DNA of 64,000 nucleotides from Sipunculus nudus (taxonomy: Eukaryota; Annelida; Sipuncula; Golfingiida; Sipunculidae), in the NCBI GenBank assembly GCA_026874595.1, contig CM049315.1, forward strand, positions 74,348,401 to 74,412,400, in the 5' to 3' direction. How positions within the stretch are numbered: position 1 is the first letter of the stretch; each line of letters begins with the position of its first letter. The notes under the pieces are model-generated. The model worked only from the letters and a program-made list of their open reading frames with translations. It was not told the origin of the DNA and did not search any database. Shown piece by piece: positions 27,801-42,800 of the stretch. Both the position numbers and the translations under genes were made by a program.

Positions 27801-30800
27801 ACTGGTGATATATGTCTATTAATCAAGATTAGTTCCATAAATACTGAATTAAATTCATTTAATTGCCAGTTACATTCCAACTGAAATATTCCTGCAATGA
27901 ACTGCTTGCCCTCAACATGCTGTACTATTGTATTGTGTTATGGAAGAATTTCTTCATGTTGAACATTTCACAATGGTTAAATTTTTGTAATTTGCACCAG
28001 AATCTGTGAAATCAGGTGGTCTTATAAGACGGGTGGTCTTTCAAACAGGTTCCAATGAATTCCTTAGAATGCAGGTTTCTAGTTTCCACTATGATCCACA
28101 CTAAAGTATGAAATGTTTATTTGATAAAAATACTGTTTTGTAGTGTTGTGCTGTAATGTAATATATTGTTCTCTCTCATAATGCATTGTGCTGCAATGTA
28201 CTGTACTGCATTGTACTGTATTGTTTTATATTGCTTTTATTTATGTTGTTTTGTCTTTTATTGTATGCACCCATAATAAACGAGTCTGACCACACCTACT
28301 GAACAATTTTCTTGTACACAGGTACAGTATCATCTCCACATTATGTTGTACATCCATTGCCTCTGCCAGGAGGTTATATGTTCATCCCTGTTTGTGTGTG
28401 TGTGTTTGTGTTTGTTCACAACATCACTCACACAATCATGAATGAGATCTCATGAAATTTTTGGGGCATTTTGGGAATGGGCCAATGAATAATAAATTAG
28501 AATTTGGTGTGGATCTGGCACATGAGCCAAATTTAATAAGGAATCAAGGAATATTCACAAATGTAGTCACTTATGCATGAATGAACCTGGAAATGGGCAA
28601 AAAAAGTGAATGCAAACACCTGTAGGGGGAACTTCTGCTAGAATGAACCTGGGAATATGAGCCAAATAATAGAATGCAAATATATTTTGGGGAGCATCCT
28701 ACAATAAAGGCTACCCACATGGCAGAGGCTTGCATTCCTTAGAAAGCAGATTTCTGTTGAAATTGAAATTTATAAATTGAAATGAACAATAAACAACTGA
28801 AGTAGTCAGAGGTACAGGATATTTTTTAATACAACCAATCTAACACAGCTGTGTCCTGCTTTGATATGAACAACGAGCTTGGGAATTTTTGGAGGCAAAT
28901 CACCATTCAATTTATTCAGCTATTTATCTATACATTGGGACTATATATAATCAAAGTCCAGCACCACAGAGAAACCTGTTATTGGATACTGACACATATA
29001 AAACAAAGGTGGAATAAAAGTTAATCAGTTGTATAAAATCCAAAACAAATGAAATGAAGTGTCCAGCAATCAATATACCTAATAAAAATATAAATTAATC
29101 ATGACTGGTAACTCAGGGTCAGATCAATACATTCTGTCTAGCAAATACTTTGTACTGCAACCAGGCTACCACAGTAATATAAATTGTTACAAGATAAATC
29201 TAAATCATAAATACTTACATATTTACTCTAATTCATTGTGTCTGTGTAAAAAGTTAGGTCCGTGCTCTGCCTTGAATTAATACTGGAATTTACTATCAAG
29301 CATCTTTGAAGGTTTGCATGTGCAGAATTTGGAAGAATCGATATAAAAGAATGACCAGTAGTTTAAATATTAGAAAAAGTCGAGGTTTTACAGAGATTTT
29401 TGCTTAAAGGCTCTTGGGGGGTCCTCAAATGGCATCCTTTGGAATAAGAAATCCAAAGCTGTTACCAGTAGGCTACGTTTTACCCCAGTCTAGGGTTTAG
29501 GCACCATTAGGCAATAAACAAATTACATGACTTGATTATGCATACAGTTTTTATCTACTCTTACTGAATACTGGGATCAGCATAATATATCCTTCTGTTT
29601 TGACATAATACACTTTAGTCTGTAATATATAACTGCTATCTCCACAGTAATATGGTTATTACTAATATTAGGTATAAGGTATATTTACTGTTACCTGGTC
29701 ATCATTTCTACTGTACTAATCAGGTCAGTAATACCCCTGATGGTAGGTGAAGTGTTTTAGGATATATACAGCTTTTATATTTTCCTGAACACTGAAATTT
29801 ACCGCACGTCACAACATTCCAAGACTCTCAAGGATCTGAGGAGCAAACACTAAAATTTCAGGACTTCCAAGGCCTTTTATATTTAAAATCTCACAGCTCT
29901 CCTGTAAATCATTGTACAGGTAACCTATATTATGAGACCAACCATGGGCCTGGACAAAAGTGGTCTTAAATTCACAGGTGGCCTTATTACAAACGTCAGT
30001 TATAACCAATGTGAATGTTTTTGCTTCACCCAGGACAGGTGGTCTTATGAGACAGGTGGTCTTTCAGACATGTTCTGGTGTACATATTTTTTTAACAAAG
30101 TAGGCCTTACTTGGTTCGCTCTGTGCCAGTATGACAAAACAGGAAGTCTTCCTCTGCTTCTGAATCTGGCGCTACCGAGAAGAATCGGCGTCGATGCTGA
30201 GGACGGCACGAACAGGTGCTGAGGATATGTGTCACACATCTGTAATATACAAGACATGATGAATGATTTACAGGTAACTGCATTAATTAAAAGCAATAAA
30301 TCAAAGAATTACAGCTAACTGCATTAATCAAAAGAAGTAAATGAAAGAATTACAGGAAACTGCATTAATCAAAAGCAGTAAATGAAATAATTACAGGTAA
30401 CTGAATTAATCGAAAAGCAGTAAATAAAGAATTACAGATAAACAAGTCAATAACAGTTTCATGGATGAGTGTATTTCAGGTAAATACATAAACAGCATTT
30501 ACTGGACAAATGTCAGGTAAACAAATGAATATCAGGTTAAAGGTAGAATAACAGGTACACCAAATATATGATAGCCTCAGGTGAATGGATGGATTGAAAA
30601 TAAGCATAAAAGTAAGAGATTAAGGAATGAATAACAAGAAAACAGCTAAATTACAGATTAACTAATTAATATAAGGTAAACAAACAAATTTCAGGTATAT
30701 GATTTAAAAGTACAGGTTAATGTTTTAATCACAGGTTCATAGATAGCAAAGAGTAAGGAATGAATTATAGGTTAAAAACTGAGTACAGAATAACACTGAA

Positions 30801-33800
30801 TTACAGGTAGATAAAAGAATTATAGATTAGAGCTGAACTACCTATAACCATGCCATGTCTAGTCACTGATAACCAGTTACCTCGTAATCCTTATTGATAA
30901 CAGAGAGAACCCAGTGTTTGTTTGGTACGCCCATCCTCATAAACTCGGAATGGATATCAAACAGATCCCAGCCCTGCGTCTTGTCACTGATATCAGGGGC
31001 GGTGTAGTGGAATGCGTATAGCTCCTCCAGAGAGGCTGAAATATAAACACAACACCTGTATGTGCCAGACAAACAACTTGTACAGAGAAAGCTTGCCTGA
31101 GGACCACCCTACAAAGATGACCACTTTATTGTCCTGAACTAATATAAATATTTTTCGGATGGTGGGAGGTAACCGCCTCCATTTTTAATACTATCACAAC
31201 TACATATATGTACATCTGCTGAATTCCATTCTGGTTACGGACTATGTGACAGGGCAGTATGCTTCCTCTCATTCTATATCCTGGCATTAACCAGGCCCAA
31301 TGACTACTGCACCTGCAGGCCCTGGGTGTGTAATCTTCCCCATTGCTGGGTCATACCACAGAGGAGCCCCCAGAAAGGCACACTCATAATTTTTTGCTCA
31401 GAACTGATCATGCTTGATTAATTTTAATTTTAATTTCCTTTTACAGGTGTAGCTGAACTACTTTACAGCATTTACTCAGCTCCTAGCCCTGATCAAAATA
31501 CTAACCTGAACAAAACTGCTATGCTCATGTGAAAGAGTACATTTGAGTTTTAGTGTTATCTTTTTATTCTACTTACACAACTATTTTAAAATCACTGGCA
31601 AAATCCTTTCTTCCCAATAACTCTGTATTAAATATCAAACGATAATATCAAAAGCAGCTGTTATTTATACGAAACTTCAAGTGTATTATTAATGGGCTAG
31701 CTTGTTTAACATCAATTAGCATCAATAACAGTTGGGCATGAATAATAAGCCCTGGAGGAAAACAACTGTTGTGAGAGAATCAATTTAACCTGTTCCACAA
31801 GGTAATCAAGTACTGCCCCCCCCCAAAAAAAGCTGACCACAGTCACCAAAGACTGGGTGTGACAAGAATAATAAACATGAGTTCCTTTTTTCCAGATTAA
31901 TAATGACCACAACTGGTCCTGGATAACAATATATCAATATAAGATAGTTAACGGGGAGAAAGGCCACTTCTTCCTGGCTATAATGGCCCTGGTCCACATC
32001 AATTACTAGAATTAGCATTATAAGGAATGCAAGCCTCTGCCATGTGCAGGATCCAAATCGTTGGGTGTTTGCATCCACCTTTGCTGCATATATTCCCAGG
32101 TTCATTCATTCATAAGTGACTGTACATTTATGAATATTCTTTTATGACATTCCTGAATACAGATCATGAGCCAATTGAAACCAAAATCTAATTGCTTCTT
32201 CATTGGCCCATTCCCAGAATTACCTGAAAATTTCATGAGATTCCAAATGGACAAACATAAACACACTGGCACATACAAACAGCAATGATACACATATCCT
32301 TTTGGCAAATGCAACAACCTTAAAGCTCAAGAGGAACCCTTTCAATAATTATGGAGTTTATGTTACTATGAAAATGAACATTAGTTTCCTACCACAAATA
32401 TATACCAGACAAATGATTTATTTACAGTAAATGAAGAGAGTAACAGTACCACCAATGCACATATACAAACTAGATTAAACAGTAAAAATTACCAGTACCT
32501 GGTATTTACAGGTCTACCTACACAGATGAGAAAACCTTGAGAGTGACTGATGAATGTCATGACTGTTATGTTCTCTATTATTTACAGGTCTATCTACCAG
32601 TGTGAGATAACCTTGTGAGTGACTGATGTGTGTCATGACAGTCATGTTGTCTAGTATTTACAGGTCTACCTACCAGTGTGAGATAACCTTATGAGTGACT
32701 GATGTGTGTCATGAAAGTCATGTTCTCTAGTATTTACAGGTCTACCTACCAGTGTGAGATAACCTTATGAGTGACTGATGTGTGTCATGAAAGTCATGTT
32801 CTCTAGTATTTACAGGTCTATCTACCAGTGTGAGATAACCTTGTGAGTGACTGATGTGTGTCATGAAAGTCATGTTTTCTAGTATTTACAGGTCTACCTA
32901 CCAGTGTGAGATAACCTTGTGAGTGACTGATGTGTGTCATGAAAGTCATGTTCTCTAGTATTTACAGGTCTACCTACCAGTGTGAGATAACCTTATGAGT
33001 GACTGATGTGTGTCATGAAAGTCATGTTCTCTAGTATTTACAGGTCTATCTACCAGTGTGAGATAACCTTGTGAGTGACTGATGTGTGTCATGAAAGTCA
33101 TGTTGTCTAGTATTTACAGGTCTACCTACCAGTGTGAGATAACCTTGTGAGTGACTGATGTGTGTCATGAAAGTCATGTTCTCTAGTATTTACAGGTCTA
33201 CCTACCAGGGTGAGATAACCTTGTGAGTGACTGATGTATGTCATGAAAGTCATGTTCTCTAGTATTTACAGGTCTACCTACCAGTGTGAGATAACCTTAT
33301 GAGTGACTGATGTGTGTCATGAAAGTCATGTTCTCTAGTATTTACAGGTCTACCTACCAGGGTGAGATAACCTTGTGAGTGACTGATGTGTGTCATGAAA
33401 GTCATGTTCTCTAGTATTTACAGGTCTACCTACCAGGGTGAGATAACCTTGTGAGTGACTGATGTGTTTCATGAAAGTCATGTTCTCTAGTATTTACAGG
33501 TCTACCTACCAGGGTGAGATAACCTTGTGAGTGACTGATGTGTGTCATGAAAGTCATGTTCTCTAGTATTTACAGGTCTACCTACCAGTGTGAGATAACC
33601 TTGTGAGTGACTGATGTGTGTCATGAAAGTCATGTTCTCTAGTATTTACAGGTCTACCTACCAGGGTGAGATAACCTTGTGAGTGACTGATGTGTGTCAT
33701 GAAAGTCATGTTCTCTAGTATTTACAGGTCTACCTACCAGTGTGAGATAACCTTGTGAGTGACTGATGTGTGTCATGAAAGTCCTGTTGTCTAGTATTTA

Positions 33801-36800
33801 CAGGTCAAACTACCAGGGTGAGATAACCTTGTGAGTTACTGATGTGTGTCATGAAAGTCATGTTCTCTAGTATTTACAGGTCTACCTACCAGGGTGAGAT
33901 AACCTTGTGAGTGACTGATGTGTGTCATGAAAGTCATGTTCTCTAGTATTTACAGGTCTACCTACCAGTGTGAGATAACCTTGTGAGTGACTGATGTGTG
34001 TCATGAAAGTCATGTTCTCTAGTATTTACAGGTCTACCTACCAGGGTGAGATAACCTTGTGAGTGACTGATGTGTGTCATGAAAGTCATGTTCTCTAGTA
34101 TTTACAGGTCTATCTACCAGTGTGAGATAACCTTGTGAGTGACTGATGTGTGTCATGAAAGTCATGTTCTCTAGTATTTACAGGTCTACCTACCAGTGTG
34201 AGATAACCTTGTGAGTGACTGATGTGTGTCATGAAAGTCATGTTCTCTAGTATTTACAGGTCTACCTACCAGTGTGAGATAACCTTATGAGTGACTGATG
34301 TGTGTCATGAAAGTCATGTTCTCTAGTATTTACAGGTCTATCTACCAGTGTGAGATAACCTTGTGAGTGACTGATGTGTGTCATGAAAGTCATGTTCTCT
34401 AGTATTTACAGGTCTATCTACCAGTGTGAGATAACCTTGTGAGTGACTGATGTGTGTCATGAAAGTCATGTTCTCTAGTATTTACAGGTCTACCTACCAG
34501 TGTGAGATAACCTTATGAGTGACTGATGTGTGTCATGAAAGTCATGTTCTCTAGTATTTACAGGTCTACCTACCAGTGTGAGATAACCTTGTGAGTGACT
34601 GATGTATATCATGACAGTCATGTTCTCTAGTATTTACAGGTCTACCTACCAGGGTGAGATAACCTTGTGAGTGACTGATGTGTGTCATGACAGTCATGTT
34701 GTCTAGTATTTACAGGTCAACCTACCAGGGTGAGATAACCTTGTGAGTGACTGATGTATATCATGACAGTCATGTTCTCTAGTATTTACAGGTCTACCTA
34801 CCAGTGTGAGATAACCTTGTGAGTAACTGATGTGTGTCATGACAGTCATGTTGTCTAGTATTTACAGGTCTACCTACCAGTGTGAGATAACCTTGTGAGT
34901 GACTGATGTGTGTCATGAAAGTCATGTTGTCTAGTATTTACAGGTCTACCTACCAGTGTGAGATAACCTTGTGAGTGACTGATGTATATCATGACAGTCA
35001 TGTTGTCTAGTATTTACAGGTCTACCTACCAGTGTGAGATAACCTTGTGAGTGACTGATGTGTGTCATGAAAGTCATGTTGTCTAGTATTTACAGGTCTA
35101 CCTACCAGTGTGAGATAACCTTGTGAGTAACTGATGTATGTCATGACAGTCATGTTGTCTAGTATTTACAGGTCTACCTACCAGTGTGAGATAACCTTGT
35201 GAGTGACTGATGTATATCATGACAGTCATGTTCTCTAGTATTTACAGGTCTACCTACCAGTGTGAGATAACCTTGTGAGTAACTGATGTGTGTCATGACA
35301 GTCATGTTGTCTAGTATTTACAGGTCTACCTACCAGTGTGAGATAACCTTGTGAGTGACTGATGTGTGTCATGAAAGTCATGTTGTCTAGTATTTACAGG
35401 TCTACCTACCAGGGTGAGATAACCTTGTGAGTGACTGATGTGTGTCATGAAAGTCATGTTGTCTAGTATTTACAGGTCTACCTACCAGGGTGAGATAACC
35501 TTGTGAGTGACTGATATGTGTCATGACAGTCATGTTGTCTAGTATTTACAGGTCTACCTACCAGGGTGAGATAACCTTGTGAGTTACTGATGTGTGTCAA
35601 GAAAATCACGTTCTCTAGTATTTACAGGTCTACCTACCAGGGTGAGATAACCTTGTGAGTAACTGATGTGTGTCATGACAGTCATGTTGTCTAGTATTTA
35701 CAGGTCTACCTACCAGTGTGAGATAACCTTGTGAGTGACTGATGTATGTCATGACAATCATGTTCTCTAGTATTTACAGGTCTACCTACCAGGGTGAGAT
35801 AACCTTGTGAGTGACTGATGTATATCATGACAGTCATGTTCTCTAGTATTTACAGGTCTACCTACCAGTGTGAGATAACCTTGTGAGTGACTGATGTGTG
35901 TCATGACAGTCATGTTGTCTAGTATTTACAGGTCTACCTACCAGTGTGAGATAACCTTGTGAGTGACTGATGTATGTCATGACAATCATGTTCTCTAGTA
36001 TTTACAGGTCTACCTACCAGGGTGAGATAACCTTGTGAGTGACTGATGTATGTCATGACAATCACGTTCTCTAGTATTTACAGGTCTATCTACCAGTGTG
36101 AGATAACCTTGTGAGTGACTGATATGTGTCATGACAGTCATGTTGTCTAGTATTTACAGGTCTATCTACCAGTGTGAGATAACCTTGTGAGTGACTGATA
36201 TGTGTCATGACAGTCATGTTGTCTAGTATTTACAGGTCTACCTACTAGGGTGAGATAACCTTGTGAGTGACTGATGTGTGTCATGAAAGTCATGTTCTCT
36301 ATTATTTACAGGTCTACCTACCAGGGTGAGATAACCTTGTGAGTGACCGATGTATGTCATGACAGTCATGTTCTCTAGTATTTTCAGGTCTACCTACCAG
36401 GGTGAGATAACCTTGTGAGTGAATGATGTATGTCATGACAGTCATGTTCTCTAGTATTTACAGGTCTATCTACCAGTGTGAGATAACCTTGTGAGTGACT
36501 GATGTGTGTCATGAAAGTCATGTTCTCTAGTATTTACAGGTCTACCTACCAGTGTGAGATAACCTTGTGAGTGACTGATGTATGTCATGACAGTCATGTT
36601 GTCTAGTATTTACAGGTCTACCTACCAGTGTGAGATAACCTTGTGAGTGACTGATGTATGTCATGACAGTCATGTTGTCTAGTATTTACAGGTCTACCTA
36701 CCAGGGTGAGATAACCTTGTGAGTGAATGATGTATGTCATGACAGTCATGTTCTCTAGTATTTACAGGTCTACCTACCAGGGTGAGATAACCTTGTGAGT

Positions 36801-39800
36801 AACTGATGTGTGTCATGACAGTCATGTTGTCTAGTATTTACAGGTCTACCTACCAGTGTGAGATAACCTTGTGAGTGACTGATGTATGTCATGACAGTCA
36901 TGTTGTCTAGTATTTACAGGTCTACCTACCAGTGTGAGATAACCTTGTGAGTGACTGATGTGTGTCATGAAAGTCATGTTCTCTAGTATTTACAGGTCTA
37001 CCTACCAGTGTGAGATAACCTTGTGAGTGACTGATGTATGTCATGACAGTCATGTTCTCTAGTATTTACAGGTCTACCTACCAGTGTGAGATAACATTGT
37101 GAGTGACTGATGTGTGTCATGACAGTCATGTTCTCTAGTATTTACAGGTCTACCTACCAGTGTGAGATAACCTTGTGAGTGACTGATGTATGTCATGACA
37201 GTCATGTTGTCTAGTATTTACAGGTCTACCTACCAGGGTGAGATAACCTTGTGAGTGACTGATGTGTGTCATGAAAGTCATGTTCTCTAGTATTTACAGG
37301 TCTATCTACCAGTGTGAGATAACCTTGTGAGTGACTGATGTATGTCATGACAGTCATGTTGTCTAGTATTTACAGGTCTACCTACCAGTGTGAGATAACA
37401 TTGTGAGTGACTGATGTGTGTCATGACAGTCATGTTCTCTAGTATTTACAGGTCTACCTACCAGTGTGAGATAACCTTGTGAGTGACTGATGTATGTCAT
37501 GACAGTCATGTTGTCTAGTATTTACAGGTCTACCTACCAGTGTGAGATAACCTTGTGAGTGACTGATGTATGTCATGACAGTCATGTTGTCTAGTATTTA
37601 CAGGTCTACCTACCAGTGTGAGATAACCTTGTGAGTGACTGATGTATGTCATGACAGTCATGTTCTCTAGTATTTACAGGTCTACCTACCAGTGTGAGAT
37701 AACATTGTGAGTGACTGATGTATGTCATGACATTCATGTTCTCTAGTATTTACAGGTCTACCTACCAGTGTGAGATAACCTTGTGAGTGACTGATGTATG
37801 TCATGACAGTCATGTTCTCTAGTATTTACAGGTCTACCTACCAGTGTGAGATAACCTTGTGAGTGACTGATGTATGTCATGACAGTCATGTTCTCTAGTA
37901 TTTACAGGTCTACCTACCAGTGTGAGATAACCTTGTGAGTGACTGATGTATGTCATGACAGTCATGTTCTCTAGTATTTACAGATCTACCTACCAGGGTG
38001 AGATAACATTGTGAGTGACTGATGTATGTCATGACAGTCATGTTCTCTAGTATTAACAGATCAACCTACCAGGGTGAGCTAACCTTGTGAGTGACTGATG
38101 TATGTCATGACAGTCATGTTCTCTAGTATTTACAGGTCTACCTACCAGTGTGAGATAACCTTGTGAGTGACTGATGTATGTCATGACAGTCATGTTGTCT
38201 AGTATTTACAGGTCTACCTACCAGGGTGAGATAACCTTGTGAGTGACTGATGTATGTCATGACAGTCATGTTCTCTAGTATTTACAGGTCTACCTACCAG
38301 GGTGAGATAACCTTGTGAGTGACTGATGTATGTCATGACAGTCATGTTCTCTAGTATTTACAGGTCTACCTACCAGTGTGAGATAACATTGTGAGTGACT
38401 GATGTATGTCATGAAAGTCATGTTCTCTAGTATTTACAGATCTACCTACCAGGGTGAGATAACATTGTGAGTGACTGATGTATGTCATGACAGTCATGTT
38501 CTCTAGTATTTACAGGTCTACCTACCAGTGTGAGATAACATTGTGAGTGACTGATGTATGTCATGACATTCATGTTCTCTAGTATTTACAGATCTACCTA
38601 CCAGGGTGAGATAACATTGTGAGTGACTGATGTATGTCATGACAGTCATGTTCTCTAGTATTAACAGATCAACCTACCAGGGTGAGCTAACCTTGTGAGT
38701 GACCGATGTATGTCATGAGAGTCATGTTGTCTAGTATTTACAGGTCTACCTACCAGGGTGAGATAACCTTGTGAGTGACTGATGTGTGTCATGACAGTCA
38801 TGTTCTCTAGTATTTACAGGTCTACCTACCAGGGTGAGATAACCTTGTGAGTGACTGATGAATGTCATGAGAGTCATGTTGTCTAGTATTTACAGGTCTA
38901 CCTACCAGGGTGAGATAACCTTGTGAGTAACTGATGTGTGTCATGACAGTCATGTTGTCTAGTATTTACAGGTCTACCTACCAGTGTGAGATAACCTTGT
39001 GAGTGACTGATGTATGTCATGACAGTCATGTTCTCTAGTATTTACAGGTCTACCTACCAGTGTGAGATAACATTGTGAGTGACTGATGTGTGTCATGAAA
39101 GTCATGTTCTCTAGTATTTACAGGTCTACCTACCAGTGTGAGATAACCTTGTGAGTGACTGATGTATGTCATGACAGTCATGTTCTCTAGTATTTACAGG
39201 TCTACCTACCAGTGTGAGATAACATTGTGAGTGACTGATGTATGTCATGACATTCATGTTCTCTAGTATTTACAGATCTACCTACCAGGGTGAGATAACA
39301 TTGTGAGTGACTGATGTATGTCATGACAGTCATGTTCTCTAGTATAAACAGATCAACCTACCAGGGTGAGCTAACCTTGTGAGTGACCGATGTATGTCAT
39401 GAGAGTCATGTTGTCTAGTATTTACAGGTCTACCTACCAGGGTGAGATAACCTTGTGAGTGACTGATGTGTGTCATGACAGTCATGTTCTCTAGTATTTA
39501 CAGGTCTACCTACCAGGGTGAGATAACCTTGTGAGTGACTGATGAATGTCATGAGAGTCATGTTGTCTAGTATTTACAGGTCTACCTACCAGGGTGAGAT
39601 AACCTTGTGAGTAACTGATGTGTGTCATGACAGTCATGTTGTCTAGTATTTACAGGTCTACCTACCAGTGTGAGATAACCTTGTGAGTGACTGATGTGTG
39701 TCATGACATTCATGTTCTCTAGTATTTACAGATCTACCTACCAGGGTGAGATAACTTTGTCAGTGACCGATGTATGTCATGAGAGTCATGTTGTCTAGTA

Positions 39801-42800
39801 CTTACAGGTCTTCCTACCATGGTGAGATAACCTTGTGAGTGACTGATGTATATCCTGACAGTCATGTTCTCTAGTATTTACAGGTCAACCTACCAGGGTG
39901 AGATAACCTTGTGAGTAACTGATGTGTGTCATGACAGTTATGTTGTCTAGTATTTACAGGTCTACCTACCAGGGTGAGATAACCTTGTGAGTGACTGATG
40001 AATGTCATGACAGTCACGTTCTCGTGGAATGATGAAGGTCACACACAGGAACGTCTTACAGCGAATCAGGAGTGGGGATCCTGCGGTGGTCAGTGGCTGC
40101 TTCTCTACAGATGCTATGTGAGTGTGTAGTATCTGTAACAATACCAAGCAGTAAATTACATATAAATAACAATAAAGCCTCATTTCAACAAACATATACA
40201 AAATTAAAATTTATATTTGTAACAATGTTGAAACATGGTAAATAACAAATAACACTTCTGGGGTACTGTCATGTAATTAAACCATAATACAGAGTGCTTA
40301 ATGTATATGTTTTTTTCTATATTCAATTTTGAAAATTAAAAACAAGGCCTACAGGCCTAATGCGAACCTGTGCAAAATTTAGGGGTATGAATGGAGGTTT
40401 TAATTTTTAAAATTTAATACTGATCCTCTTAAGTCCTGCATATCTACCTTAGTCATTATGATTTCAGCAAAATGGACATTTTGGACCTGCAAATTTCAGA
40501 CTTGGACATTTTAAAACTAGAATATGGGTAGTCGACAAGTGACTATGTGTATCTGCAGAAATCAGAGTGGCACGGGTGAAGTGAGGCATGGATTAAGTGG
40601 CAAGGGGAATAGAGTGAGGTGTGTTGAATATTAGCATGGATGTCTGCAGCGTAAACGTGAATGCAGGTGGTGACACCTGTCATAAAATCGAGAAAATTGT
40701 CCAGGATGTATAAACCTGCAAAATTTCAGGTGAATAAGTCAAACCACCGCTGAGATATGAGTGATTTTATCCCAAGGCAGATGAACAGATGGACGCTGTG
40801 CAAAAATGGTTGCAGGTGGCGCCACCATTTTTAGTGTATGTTATAAAGCTTTCCAAGGGCTACATTTGTGCAAAAATCTTTAGCCTTATCGGTCAAACAG
40901 TTGCCGAGATGTGTGGGTTTATGCGTGGAAACAGACGCACAAATGGACGCTGGGCAGAGAAGAAAGGTCAGAGGTCAACCAAAAATGAGGGCTACCCAAT
41001 ATGTATAAACATGCTCAATTTTAGGCTGACTTATCAAATTCCTCTTTAGAAATAAGCAGGTGCACACACTGCAAAAGTCAATGTAGGTGGCACCACCTGT
41101 CTTGTAAATGAGAATACCATCAAAGATGCATAGGCAGGTCAAAATATCAGTCCAATACATCAAACTTCTCCAGAGTTTGATGCACTGGGCTGACAAGGCT
41201 CAGGTGAGTAAGGCAGTTGCCCCGAGTGACCTGTGACAAATTGCTGCCTCAAGCTACTGCACTGAGTGAACTCTTGACCTGCACCTGGCTAAACTAAGTG
41301 AACTTTTGACCTGTACCTGGCTGCACTGAGTGAACTCTTGACCTGTTGCATAATCTGACACAGCTGGCAGTCTGCCAAAGCTATAAATAGATTCAGGCTG
41401 AACTTTGGTGCCAAATATGATGCAGTGAGCAGTCTGCCAAGCTATAAATAGAATGCAGCTACTGCACTGATTGAACTCTTGACCTATACCTTGCTGCACT
41501 TCTTCCAATCCTGGCACTGTGCCAAAACTATTTATAGAGCTGACATCATCTTGGCTAATGGCCAACATCAAGGCACTGGCAATCTGCCAATGGTAAACCA
41601 AGTGCTGCCATCTGTACATTAAAGTGGTCCCTACTTGAAATAACTTTGAAATTTATTTTCCCAATACAAAATGCTTTTCAGCTGACTTTTTATAAAAAAA
41701 GAAATCAGGAATATATGTAAAATTTATTATGGATGCATACTGAAAGCAAAATTAAAATACAGATATATCTAATTGATGGCAAATTCTTGAATTAAGTTGA
41801 GTAGGGATACCAAAAATTTATAATCCACGTACAGTTGTCTTTATATAGCCACAGAGAGCTGAATATCCATGATTGTAACATTGTCTGGTATGATAAATAA
41901 CTTTAATCATAATCTAAATATTTCAAAACCTTTTAAAAAAACTTTCTTGTCAATATTAACCAAAGATAACCTGAAATCTAAATGTCTAGTGGCATGAAGT
42001 AATAGATGCTGATAAACTGGTGCTAGGCTTGATGTAACAGCATCACACAGCCAATATGTATGGTAAAATGACTCAATTCAATCTCCATAATTCAGCCAAA
42101 AATCATTCATGTGGAACCATTTATGACAATTATTATAAGAATTATTGTAGGGATTATTCTTGTAAAATATTTAACAAACTGGCTTCAGTGGCATCAGTTG
42201 AAAAACATTTCGCAGGTTTATAACTCATATAGGAAGATACAGCAAATTGGCTAAGTTCAGCTTCCCATAAATCAGCCAAAAAATACTGAACCAAAACCAT
42301 TTGAACAAACTTGAATTATCAATATCTGAGGATAATTAATGTGTGAGATTTAAGAATTTGGCCCAGTGGTTTTTGAGAAGAAGATCTTTGTATCCACTGA
42401 GCTAAAATGGGCTGTTATGGCATATGACTAAATTCAGCATCCCATAACTTAGCCAAAAGTCACTGAAAAGAGACCATTTGAACAAACTTCAGAAAGCACT
42501 ACCCTAGGATCATTTCTGTGCGATATTAAACATTTTGGCCAATGGGTTTCAGAGAGGAAGTTTTTTGTAGCTCTTAGTGTGATACAGCCACTGATGACCC
42601 CGTACAAAAAAGGCCGATGCAGGTGGCGCCACCAATACCTCAATTTCAGATAAGACCTATGTGACCAACATTGGCATAAAATTTGGTGATGATAGCTACA
42701 GCAGTTTTTGAGATATAAATTTTAATATGCCTTTTTGCACAGTTAACAAAGTTCAACCTCCTGTAACTCATCCAAAAATCTCCAAACTGAAACCATTCGA

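Noticed and set aside
30239-30239. ATG at the start of the exon as a translation start
   Set aside because: It directly follows an acceptor AG, and upstream exons encode a PH-GRAM domain in phase, so it is an internal Met.
32513-39960. CRISPR-like or protein-coding repeat array
   Set aside because: Units are contiguous with no variable spacers, the host is a eukaryote, the period is not a multiple of three, and stops occur in the repeated frame. The unit is explained by the exon-intron junction.
41254-41619. 121-codon minus-strand frame
   Set aside because: It lies inside an R1 element, in a stretch of repeated ctgcactgagtgaactcttg-like phrases. It has no domain and its counterparts in other copies are broken.
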